Shown piece by piece: positions 21,910-28,737 of a DNA stretch of 64,000 bases. The stretch spans positions 29,601 through 93,600 of the IMG/VR virus record IMGVR_UViG_3300005253_000050; one strand, given 5' to 3'. The notes beneath the pieces are model-generated. The model worked only from the letters and a program-made list of their open reading frames with translations, did not search any database and was not told where the DNA came from. Position 1 is the stretch's first letter, and each line of letters starts with the position of its first letter. The position numbers and the translations under genes are program-made. This DNA is from a virus.

Positions 21910-23569
21910 TATTTCCCTGCCGACCGTCCCCCCGCCCCAGCTCGCGGACGCCAAGAAGCTGAAAGAGCAGCACGTCGAGGCGGCGCGGGAGGACATCAAC
22001 GCCTTCATCGAGTACGTCTTCGAGCACTACGACAAGAACACGAAAAAGACACGGCCGTTTGTCCAGGGGTGGATGCATAAGCAGTGGCAGGCACTGATGT
22101 CTAACCACTCGAGATTGTTGATAATTGCGCCGAGGAGCCACGGGAAAACCTCGCAATGTATCGCCCGGGCCCTCTACGAGCTCGGTCGCGATCCCAACCA
22201 CCTGATCAAAATCATTTCGCAGAGTGATGCCAAGGCCGTCAAGCGCCTCTCGATGATCCGCGCGCATATGAAGGACAACAAGCGGCTGCACGACGTGTTC
22301 CCGCACCTGAAGCTCGACGAGCTCACCGAGGCCAACAAGCACCAGGTCACCGTGAAGAGATCCGCGCGGATGGCCGACCCGTCCATCGAGGCCCTCGGAA
22401 TCACGAGCAGCGCCTCCGGCGACCGAGCCACGATCCTCCTGGCCGACGACGTGGTGGACCGGCGCAACTCGATCACATTGCCGAAAGTTCGCCAGCAGAT
22501 CAAGGACGCCTGGGACGACTGGGTCAACTTATTGGGAGGCGACGGCGGACAGATTTGGTACATCGCCACCCTCTGGCACCAGGCCGCGCTGACCCACGAC
22601 CTCATGGCCAATCCCGAGTGGGCGGTGGCGTGGTACGAGATTACTAAGGCGATGGGGTGCTACGTCAAGATCCCCGACGGGCGCGAGCACAAGGCCGACT
22701 ATCCGCTCTGGGGGTGGGATCCACAGTGCAAGGTGCACCCGAGCCCCGATGAGTCCGTCCCGGTCGAACCGCCCCCCGAGCCAGCGATGAACAGCGTGAC
22801 GTGCCACTGCGGCCCGTGGACGACGCGCAAGCTGCAGCGTCGCCGCCGCGAGCTGGGCCCGCGGAAGTTCGCCCGCGGGTTTTCCAACCGGCCGATGTCT
22901 GAGGGCGAGTTGAAGATCGACCCTGACTGGATTCGTACCTACACCGAAGAGCCAGGCGACGACTGGTTCTGGTACGTCAGCCTCGACACCGCGGAATCCC
23001 AGGGCCAGCAGGCCGCTTGGACGGGGGTCGTGATTGCGGCAGTGAACCCGGCGAACGGGCACCTGAGAATTTGGGACGCGTTCCACGTCAAGATGAAGTT
23101 TCCCGACCGAGTGAAGCTGGTGATCGATCTCTACAACGAGCACCTTCCGGAGCTGGTCATAATCGAGCGCGCCGGCGGCGGCATCTCGTTGTCGGAGCAT
23201 CTCATCGAAAACACCTCGATCCCGATCTTCGGGATGCCGACGAAGACCAAAGGCGGCCACTCGAAAGATGAGCGCCTGGAGTCGACCACGCCCAGGTTGG
23301 CCAACGGGCAGATCACATTCGCCCCCGAGCTGGATCCCACGGAGGGCCTCGTCGGCCTCGACCGCGGCGACCTGCTCTCGGAGCTGCTCGAGTGGGGATC
23401 CTACCCCACGAAGGACATCGCGGACGCGTTCGCGCATTTGGCGCGCTACTGTGCTATCAAACACCCATGCGCGTGGGACGAGGGCCCCGACGGAGTGCAC
23501 GCCGGGATGAGCCTGGCGAGCCGGCGGGCGCGCGATGACGACTGCATGACCGTTACCCTGATTGGCTGA
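21869..23569 (+). CDS. Terminase large subunit
   Basis: This 566-residue DNA-packaging motor binds the portal, pumps DNA into the prohead using ATP, and cuts the concatemer. The N-terminal ATPase has a Walker A loop APRSHGKT (residues 87-94) and a Walker B strand ILLADD (about 189-194). The C-terminal RNase H-like nuclease has the acidic triad at D373 (SLDTAES), E433 (IIERAGGG) and D519 (KDIADAFAH). A Cys/His-containing insert (VTCHCG, about 309-314) precedes the linker WTTRKLQRRRRELG. The portal lies 3.4 kb downstream beyond the minus-strand island, which is an unusual separation. Confidence 0.95.
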   Translation: MPRPRSKTPRGHADISLPTVPPPQLADAKKLKEQHVEAAREDINAFIEYVFEHYDKNTKKTRPFVQGWMHKQWQALMSNHSRLLIIAPRSHGKTSQCIARALYELGRDPNHLIKIISQSDAKAVKRLSMIRAHMKDNKRLHDVFPHLKLDELTEANKHQVTVKRSARMADPSIEALGITSSASGDRATILLADDVVDRRNSITLPKVRQQIKDAWDDWVNLLGGDGGQIWYIATLWHQAALTHDLMANPEWAVAWYEITKAMGCYVKIPDGREHKADYPLWGWDPQCKVHPSPDESVPVEPPPEPAMNSVTCHCGPWTTRKLQRRRRELGPRKFARGFSNRPMSEGELKIDPDWIRTYTEEPGDDWFWYVSLDTAESQGQQAAWTGVVIAAVNPANGHLRIWDAFHVKMKFPDRVKLVIDLYNEHLPELVIIERAGGGISLSEHLIENTSIPIFGMPTKTKGGHSKDERLESTTPRLANGQITFAPELDPTEGLVGLDRGDLLSELLEWGSYPTKDIADAFAHLARYCAIKHPCAWDEGPDGVHAGMSLASRRARDDDCMTVTLIG

Positions 23570-23572
23570 ACA

Positions 23573-23908
23573 ATGAACCCCTGGATCCCCATTGCCGTCT
23601 CCATCTCCTCCTCTGTCATCATGGCGCTGATCGGCTTCATCGTGAAACGAGAACTGGGTCGCGTCGCATCCGACACTGCCGATCTCAAGAAGGCCAACGC
23701 GGCCGAGGCGAAGGAGCGGAAGGAGGCGTTGGAAAAGATGGCGGCCGACACCAAGGCCTTCACGCAGGCCTGCGACGACAAATACCTGAGCAAGGAGCTC
23801 TTTAACAGCCTGGAGGTATCTCGCAAAGAAGTTGACCAACTTCGGCGCGAGGCCGACGGGCGACTGGAGGGCCTGATTAAAGACCTCATTTCAAGGCACG
23901 GAGGGTAA
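23573..23908 (+). CDS. Small membrane protein with coiled coil
   Basis: The product has 111 residues, ATG three bases after the terminase stop. Residues 4-24 are a hydrophobic segment (WIPIAVSISSSVIMALIGFI), followed by a Lys-rich boundary and a long charged coiled coil to the end. This single-pass layout is seen in XhlA-like and spanin-like phage proteins as well as in many others. A cell-envelope or lysis role is possible; nothing specific shows it. Confidence 0.6.
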   Translation: MNPWIPIAVSISSSVIMALIGFIVKRELGRVASDTADLKKANAAEAKERKEALEKMAADTKAFTQACDDKYLSKELFNSLEVSRKEVDQLRREADGRLEGLIKDLISRHGG

Positions 23909-23909
23909 G

Positions 23910-24395
23910 GTGGAGCACAGCGTGACAGGAAAGATAAACCTCCTGGCGACCATAGCGCCGTCGTCGGTGAGGGAGATCAGGGCGACCAGACGGATGAACC
24001 AGCTGAAGGGCCAGGCGAGCGATACGCTCGAGGGGCTGCTCCGGCCGCTGGTGCTGGTGGTGGACGACGACAAGGAGTTCCGCGGCATCCTTCATGCCCA
24101 CCTCCAGGCATCGGAGCTATGCAGGGCGGTGGCGGTCGCGTCGGCGACAGAGGCGCTGGGCGTGCTCACGCGCGACCCGGTGCAGCTGGTGGTGACCGAC
24201 TTCCACATGCCGGTGATGGATGGGGTGGCGCTCCTGCGCGTGGTCAAGAAACGGTGGCCGGGGGTGATCCGGGTGCTGATGTCTGGGAGTCACGCCTCGG
24301 CGGTCCCAAGGAACGAGCTGATGGCGAAGTTCCTCCGGAAGCACGAGAGCCTGATGGTGATGACGGACGCCTTGCTAGGGCTGATCCCGATCTGA
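23910..24395 (+). CDS. CheY-like response-regulator receiver protein
   Basis: The product has 161 residues from a GTG start at 23910, five bases after GGAGG. The first 45 residues are a basic helical extension. The rest is a full receiver domain: acidic pocket D52/D53 in VLVVDDDKEF, phosphoacceptor D97 in VVTDFHMPVMDG, switch Ser125 in VLMSGS, and Lys144 in FLRKH. All residues needed for phosphorylation by a histidine kinase are present. There is no output domain, so it may act by binding a partner or competing for host kinases. Receiver proteins are rare in phages. It ends overlapping the convergent minus-strand gene by 21 bases. Confidence 0.88.
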   Translation: MEHSVTGKINLLATIAPSSVREIRATRRMNQLKGQASDTLEGLLRPLVLVVDDDKEFRGILHAHLQASELCRAVAVASATEALGVLTRDPVQLVVTDFHMPVMDGVALLRVVKKRWPGVIRVLMSGSHASAVPRNELMAKFLRKHESLMVMTDALLGLIPI

Positions 24396-24752
24396 CCCGA
24401 CGTCCAGCGCATCCATCATGGCATTGAGTCGGGTTTCGCAGCCCGGGCAGTAGCCGTGAGAAATTCCGGGCCCGCTGTGTTCTGCGGTCGGGCCGATAGA
24501 GCCTCCGCACTCCGCGCAGAGCCTCGCGCCTATGAAGTGGCCCACCACCAGCTCGAGGTAGGCGCGGCAGCGCGCGGTGTCTCCTATGGCGCACATCTGC
24601 CCCGCGTGCACGTGCACGGCCGCGCGTAGAACTCTGAGCCGGTCCATCTCCGCCTCGGGCACGTCGGCGAGCTCGTCTTGAATCCACTCCATCATCCGCG
24701 GGTCGAGATTGAAGTCGAAGGTGAAGCCCGTCTTGGGGTCCTTGGATTTCAT
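24375..24752 (-). CDS. Zinc-ribbon protein at the end of the minus-strand island
   Basis: The product has 125 residues. The ribosome binding site is the repeated block AGGAGGCAGGACGATG. Helical N-terminal two thirds are followed by LCAECGGSIG...HGYCPGCETRLNAM, a four-Cys ribbon of the DksA/TraR-like general type, though the DksA acidic motifs are not clear. It is last in its unit and converges on the receiver gene. The function is unknown. Confidence 0.68.
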   Translation of the reverse strand: MKSKDPKTGFTFDFNLDPRMMEWIQDELADVPEAEMDRLRVLRAAVHVHAGQMCAIGDTARCRAYLELVVGHFIGARLCAECGGSIGPTAEHSGPGISHGYCPGCETRLNAMMDALDVGSDRDQP

Positions 24753-24976
24753 CGTCCTGCCTCCTGCGTTGTGGTGTCGATTATATTCTCGGGATCAGTT
24801 GCTCCACGCTTGCGCAACTCGGATCTGCACCATTTGACCACCTCGGCTTGGGTGTCGAATTCTGGGCTCAAGTCACGCATGCCGAATCGGTTGGTTTCGT
24901 CCATGTAGATCACACCGATCCAGCAGTCGACGTTTTCCAGGGTGCATTTTTGGGCGTTGTGAAATTTGGCGATCAT
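24749..24976 (-). CDS. Small hypothetical protein
   Basis: The product has 75 residues. I chose the ATG at 24976 because the same AGGAGGCAGGACG block precedes it; the longer in-frame ORF has no such site. The sequence reads as a small alpha/beta domain (CWIGVIYMDETNRFG; FDTQAEVVKWCRSELRKRG). It overlaps the next gene by four bases. It is not recognised. Confidence 0.65.
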   Translation of the reverse strand: MIAKFHNAQKCTLENVDCWIGVIYMDETNRFGMRDLSPEFDTQAEVVKWCRSELRKRGATDPENIIDTTTQEAGR

Positions 24977-25040
24977 CGTCCTGCCTCCTGTGGTTCCCGC
25001 CGTTGCTTTGATGCTACGCCCGTGGCGCGGCGGGATATTG

Positions 25041-25316
25041 CTACGCCTGCCAGGAACCGTACCACGTGCCGCTGCCCCCGTGCACCGTGTCAGCGACTCC
25101 CCATCGTGCGCCGCCGTCTCTGGTGGACTCATGCTCGGCAATGTCGATCAATAGGCCCATATCGCCATCAAGCACATCGTCTGCAATGTCTGCGGCCGAC
25201 ATGCGACCGTGCTCCTGCAAATACGCATTGACGCGGTTGGTCGGGCGCTTGGCGGCCGCCTCTGCAAGGGCGGGAAACGAAAAGGACTCGGTCGGCCTGA
25301 TAGTATTGGCGGTCAT
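25041..25316 (-). CDS. Small acidic protein after promoter cassette 2
   Basis: The product has 91 residues from the ATG at 25316, with CGGAGC upstream. An in-frame ATG at 25349, at the predicted transcription start, would add MDATTNNGASI, shared with the other cassette genes. The body has two helical parts (FPALAEAAAKRPTNRVNAYL; SAADIADDVLDGDMGLLID) and a Gly/Trp-rich tail. The function is unknown. It is first in the unit 25316-24375. Confidence 0.62.
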   Translation of the reverse strand: MTANTIRPTESFSFPALAEAAAKRPTNRVNAYLQEHGRMSAADIADDVLDGDMGLLIDIAEHESTRDGGARWGVADTVHGGSGTWYGSWQA

Positions 25317-25355
25317 GATGCTTGCTCCGTTGTTTGTTGTTGCGTCCATGATTAT

Positions 25356-25409
25356 TTATTACACATTATGCGAAGTATGCAAGGGCTTAATCGCATAAAG
25401 TGCGATTAA
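25356..25409 (-). promoter_or_regulatory. Promoter, cassette copy 2, with upstream 9-base palindrome
   Basis: On the minus strand, -35 TTGCAT (25382-25377) and -10 TAATAA (25361-25356) are 15 bases apart, with predicted start of transcription near 25349. Four bases beyond the -35 is a palindrome with 9-base arms, TTAATCGCA-N5-TGCGATTAA (25387-25409). The box, leader and palindrome are shared with cassette copy 3. Confidence 0.7.
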
Positions 25410-25432
25410 TATCAGGCCCCACCACAAAAGAT

Positions 25433-25452
25433 CCAAGATAACGGCATCTTGC
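25433..25452 (-). terminator. Possible terminator of the upstream minus-strand unit
   Basis: On the minus strand, CAAGAT-GCCGTT-ATCTTG (6-base stem, 6-base loop) is followed by GATCTTTT. A run of seven T lies just before the hairpin, after the gene that ends at 25471. The stem is weak, so the call is tentative, but the position fits the end of the unit 26686-25471. Confidence 0.35.
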
Positions 25453-25470
25453 AACCGAAGAAAAAAACGA

Positions 25471-25782
25471 TCAGCTCGCGCGAAACACCCGAATCATCTC
25501 GGCAATCCCGAGCAGAGCAGGCGCCTGCGGGCCCTTGGCGGGTTTGTCTTTGGCACCGTAAGCCAGCGCCGCCAGGCGCTGGAGCACCGCCGGCCGTACC
25601 CAGAGGAATTGTGTGCGCGCGCCGGCGGTGTCCGCTGGCCACCCCTTGGCAATGGCGGCCAGCGCCGCCTCATCGCCGTCCAGGGCGGCCGCCAGCAGGT
25701 CGGTGGGGCGACGCGCCCGGGTGACCCACCGAGCCTCGTCAAGCGCCGCTGCGCATGCTTCGGTCAGTGAGATTCTAGACAT
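25471..25782 (-). CDS. Helical hypothetical protein
   Basis: The product has 103 residues, with GGAGAAAAAGCG before the ATG. It is alanine-rich and helical (LTEACAAALDEARWVTRAR; LLAAALDGDEAALAAIAKG), with a conserved-looking FLWVRPAVLQRLAALAYG stretch. It is last in the unit that starts at 26686. It is not recognised. Confidence 0.65.
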   Translation of the reverse strand: MSRISLTEACAAALDEARWVTRARRPTDLLAAALDGDEAALAAIAKGWPADTAGARTQFLWVRPAVLQRLAALAYGAKDKPAKGPQAPALLGIAEMIRVFRAS

Positions 25783-26020
25783 CGCTTTTTCTCCCCGCGG
25801 CCGCAGCCGCGTTTTTGAGGCAGTCCATAGCCTGCTCGGCCCATTCTCTGCCTCGCTTTATTCGTCGCTGGTCACGGTTGAGGTATCTGACCACCACCAC
25901 CGCCGCCTCGTAGGCCCTCCGCCATCCGTCCGCGTCGCGAGCTCGGCGATAGGCCTGGTTGGCGTCGTCGCAAAGGAATGTCTCGGCGTCCCCGGTTCGG
26001 CGGTCGATGCAGTCGTTCAT
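25775..26020 (-). CDS. Helical hypothetical protein
   Basis: The product has 81 residues, starting at an ATGA overlap. It consists of basic and Ala-rich helices (YRRARDADGWRRAYEAAVVV; DQRRIKRGREWAEQAMDCLK). Together with its neighbours it forms a tight minus-strand unit. The function is unknown. Confidence 0.62.
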   Translation of the reverse strand: MNDCIDRRTGDAETFLCDDANQAYRRARDADGWRRAYEAAVVVVRYLNRDQRRIKRGREWAEQAMDCLKNAAAAAGRKSDV

Positions 26021-26388
26021 GAGGTGCTCCCGCTGTTGTATTCACGCAGCGCCGCTGAGATGCTGGCGGCGTCCGAGCCCTCGGTGTGACACACGGAGCA
26101 GCTGATCCACCAGACATTTCGCTTGTCAGACAGCTTGCGTGTTCCGCAGGTCAAGTCCTGAGATCCACAGTCGGGGCAGTGATACTGGGACGCCTGCAGC
26201 CCATCAAACAGCCTGTCGGCCGCGATGTCCCGGCCCTCGGCCGCCCGACCCCACTGGGCGTTTGCGGTGGTGACTCGCGCCCTTGAGCTACCAGGGGACA
26301 ACTCGGATCGTCGCTGGGCGGCCTTGCTCGAGCCGACCACTGCCTGGTGATATTCCCGGAGCAGTGAAATGATCTGTGAAGCTGGCAT
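26017..26388 (-). CDS. Zinc-ribbon protein of the minus-strand island
   Basis: The product has 123 residues from the ATG at 26388 (AAGGAGAGCCCC upstream); the longer in-frame ORF is rejected. The first 80 residues are helical. The C-terminal part has YHCPDCGSQDLTCG...WWISCSVCHTEG, a four-Cys ribbon with the WW/aromatic spacer typical of Lar (restriction alleviation)-like and similar small phage ribbons. A Lar-like role is possible but not established. Confidence 0.66.
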   Translation of the reverse strand: MPASQIISLLREYHQAVVGSSKAAQRRSELSPGSSRARVTTANAQWGRAAEGRDIAADRLFDGLQASQYHCPDCGSQDLTCGTRKLSDKRNVWWISCSVCHTEGSDAASISAALREYNSGSTS

Positions 26389-26428
26389 GGGGCTCTCCTT
26401 GTTTTTCGTGATCCCGCGCCCCGAGGGG

Positions 26429-26686
26429 CTAGTTGGTCTTCTTGATCCACCCAGCGACCGTGCCCTTGACCCGGCCGGTGGCGATGCGGTGGCGGACCTG
26501 GCCGTCAAGGCTGGCCCACATGGTGACCTGGTCGCAGCGGCCGGTGTTGAGGTCCATGGGGCCGGCTGTCATTCCGTCGGGGCGCGTGACGTGGACGTGC
26601 GAACCGATGTGAGCCAGGGCGGCGCCCAGGTCGGCGGTGTGAATCGTGGTGCTGGTCAGGCTGTTGTGGGCGGTGTAGTTGGTCAT
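26429..26686 (-). CDS. Small protein after promoter cassette 3
   Basis: The product has 85 residues from the ATG at 26686, with CGGAGC upstream. An in-frame ATG at 26722, at the predicted transcription start, would add MDATTNNTTERN, as in the two other cassette genes. The body is beta-rich (VHVTRPDGMTAGPMDLNTG; QVRHRIATGRVKGTVAGW). It is first in the unit 26686-25471. The function is unknown. Confidence 0.62.
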   Translation of the reverse strand: MTNYTAHNSLTSTTIHTADLGAALAHIGSHVHVTRPDGMTAGPMDLNTGRCDQVTMWASLDGQVRHRIATGRVKGTVAGWIKKTN

Positions 26687-26728
26687 GTTGCGCTCCGTCG
26701 TGTTATTTGTCGTTGCGTCCATGATTAT

Positions 26729-26779
26729 TTATTACACATCCTGCGAAGTATGCAACCCCTTAATCGCACTTTGTGCGAT
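26729..26779 (-). promoter_or_regulatory. Promoter, cassette copy 3, with upstream palindrome
   Basis: On the minus strand, -35 TTGCAT (26755-26750) and -10 TAATAA (26734-26729) are 15 bases apart. Seven bases past the -35 lies ATCGCAC-TTT-GTGCGAT (26763-26779 on the plus strand, 7-base arms). This palindrome shares its ATCGCA...TGCGAT core with the one at 25387 and lies 44 bases ahead of the late promoter on the plus strand. Confidence 0.7.
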
Positions 26780-26822
26780 ATTTCTTCGACGAGCCCGAAC
26801 TTCTTCAAAGGAAACGCGGCGA

Positions 26823-26850
26823 TTGACGCAGAGAAAAAAAAGAAGATAAT
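26823..26850 (+). promoter_or_regulatory. Probable late promoter of the structural operon
   Basis: TTGACG (26823-26828), a 16-base A-rich spacer, and GATAAT (26845-26850) make a near-consensus sigma70 promoter. Transcription should start near 26857, about 78 bases before the portal start. Genes run on the plus strand without a break from here to 63.9 kb. It is divergent from promoter cassette 3, with a palindrome between them. Confidence 0.72.
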
Positions 26851-26934
26851 AGGAACTGCGCCCGAAACTCACCCGCTCCCGCCGCTGAATGCGCGCGAAA
26901 AAGCCACGGCGCCCCAAACCGGAGGCCCGCATCA

Positions 26935-28737
26935 ATGGCCGCTCAGACGCCCGCACCGCCCGAATCAACAGAACTCACCGTGACGGTGATCAAGGCCGCC
27001 CCGAAGATCGATGTTGACTTCGGTCGGGCCCGGGAGGACGCCGACGAGGTGCAATGGGGACTGAGTTTCCCGCTCCCGCGTCCCTTAGATGTAGATAAAC
27101 TCCTGCTGCTCTTCTCGGTTTCGGATACGCTCCAGCAATGCGTCGACGCAATGGTGTCAAATATTGACGCCAGGGGATGGGCTCCCGAGCCTGTCCTGGA
27201 CCTCGATGCAGACGATGCCGCGGAGCAGGTAGCGACGGCGATGTATCTGGAGCGCCGGTCTCGATCCCCGGCCGCCTCAATGCCGACAGCAGAGGAGGTG
27301 GAGGAGACGCTGAAGGAGTGGCGGCGCGAGGCCCGTCTGGAGAAGGCGCTGCTCAAGCTGCGCGTCAAGGCCCTGTGCTACGAGAGCTCTTTCTCGGAGC
27401 TCCGCCAGCAGAAGCGTCGAGACCGAGAGGTGATCGGGTGGGGGGCCTGGGAAATAATCCGCAGCGACAGCGGCGATATCGTCCGCGCGAAGCACGTCCC
27501 GTCGCGCACACTCTGGCTGACTACGATCGATGACGAGGTCACCGCGACGCCGGCCTGGCTCCCGACGAGCGATGTCAGCCGCGAGGCCGTTATCGTCGAC
27601 CGGCGCTTCCGGCGGGTGATCCAGATCGACAGCGCTGGCGCCTATACCTATTTCAAGTGGTTCGGTGATCCGCGGATCATCTCGGCCAAAAGCGGGAAGC
27701 CCTACGACTCTGAGAAGGACCTCCTCGAGGCTGATGGAGAAGACCACGAGGCCGGCGAGGTCAAGGGTGAGCCCCCGAAGCCGGCGACGGAGATCTTGTG
27801 GTTCGGGACGTACTACCCGGAGGGCGCCTACCCGCAGCCACGGTGGCACGGGCTGATCCCGAACATCGTCGGCAGCCGCGAGGCGTCAGAGGACAACGCC
27901 CGGTACCTGTCGAACTCCGCCATCCCCCAGGGGCTGCTCCTGGTCTCGGACGGGCGGGTCGGCCCCTCGTCGAAGGGCAGCCTGTCGACGTTCTTCGAAT
28001 CGAACGAGGGGAATGCGCGGCAGAAGATCGCCGTGGTGGAGGCCACCACCCCGCGCGAAAACGCGATCCTTCCTGGGTCCGGCCGCGTGCAGCTCGAGTG
28101 GGTGTCGCTGCGGCAGGCCCAGCAGGACGACCTCACCTTCAGCCAGTACATCATGATGACCTCCGACCAGGTGGGCGAGGCCTTCCGCCTGCCGTCGCTG
28201 CTGCGCGGCCGGGTGAAGGACCTGAATAAAGCCAACGCCGTCGCCGTGCTGGAGTTCGCCGAAGACCAGGTGTTCGCCCCGGAGCGCCAGTCCTTCGACG
28301 ACCTCATCAATGACACCCTGGTCGCCAACTGGGGGATCCGGTTCTGGCGCTTCAAGTCCCTCGGCTCTCGCAAGCGGGATCCGGAGTCCATCGCCAAAAT
28401 CGCCGAGGCGTTCCTCCGCGCCGGCGTGGTCACCCCCGCCGAGCTGCGGGATCTTGCCGAGCAGCTGCTGGGTGTCGACCTCCCGAGCTCGGCCAGCGAC
28501 TGGCAGCACATCACTCAGCTGATGGTCACCGCCGGCCACATCCCCCCCTCGGCCAAGCCGCCGGAAACGGTGAGCCAGCCAGTCGGGCCGCCGGCGGATC
28601 CGGATGAATTGCAGGAGCCGCCGACCGGGTCCGCCGAGGACATCGCGAAACGGATCCTCAAGATGGAGGCCTTCCTTGCCACTGCCCGCCAGGCGGAGGC
28701 GATGGCCACGATGCCGGAGCCCGATGGAACTTCTTGA
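26935..28737 (+). CDS. Portal protein
   Basis: This 600-residue protein should form the twelve-subunit ring through which DNA enters and leaves the head and to which terminase and connector bind. Evidence: length; an N-terminal FGLSFP-like opening (WGLSFPLPRPLD); the alternating helix/strand core with YLSNSAIPQGLLLVSDG (around residues 322-338), which is typical of the central portal domain; the VGEAFRLPSLLRG stretch; and position just before the MuF-like gene. A GGAGG site precedes the ATG. The C-terminal 50 residues are proline-rich and may be flexible. Confidence 0.88.
   Translation: MAAQTPAPPESTELTVTVIKAAPKIDVDFGRAREDADEVQWGLSFPLPRPLDVDKLLLLFSVSDTLQQCVDAMVSNIDARGWAPEPVLDLDADDAAEQVATAMYLERRSRSPAASMPTAEEVEETLKEWRREARLEKALLKLRVKALCYESSFSELRQQKRRDREVIGWGAWEIIRSDSGDIVRAKHVPSRTLWLTTIDDEVTATPAWLPTSDVSREAVIVDRRFRRVIQIDSAGAYTYFKWFGDPRIISAKSGKPYDSEKDLLEADGEDHEAGEVKGEPPKPATEILWFGTYYPEGAYPQPRWHGLIPNIVGSREASEDNARYLSNSAIPQGLLLVSDGRVGPSSKGSLSTFFESNEGNARQKIAVVEATTPRENAILPGSGRVQLEWVSLRQAQQDDLTFSQYIMMTSDQVGEAFRLPSLLRGRVKDLNKANAVAVLEFAEDQVFAPERQSFDDLINDTLVANWGIRFWRFKSLGSRKRDPESIAKIAEAFLRAGVVTPAELRDLAEQLLGVDLPSSASDWQHITQLMVTAGHIPPSAKPPETVSQPVGPPADPDELQEPPTGSAEDIAKRILKMEAFLATARQAEAMATMPEPDGTS

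Noticed and set aside
22529-23839. 436-residue minus-strand ORF over the terminase
   Set aside because: Antisense shadow of the terminase; its product is rich in Arg/Leu/Val/Gly without motifs and has no promoter or RBS.
23573-23908. Firm call of holin or spanin for the membrane/coiled-coil protein
   Set aside because: Only one membrane segment and a coiled coil are visible; no endolysin lies nearby in the window.
25412-25642. Minus-strand ORF of 76 residues
   Set aside because: It overlaps the gene at 25471-25782 in another frame and runs into the probable terminator; no RBS.
24678-26983. Plus-strand ORFs over the minus-strand island
   Set aside because: They lack RBSs and motifs, while the minus strand has cassette promoters, RBS blocks, ATGA overlaps and zinc ribbons.
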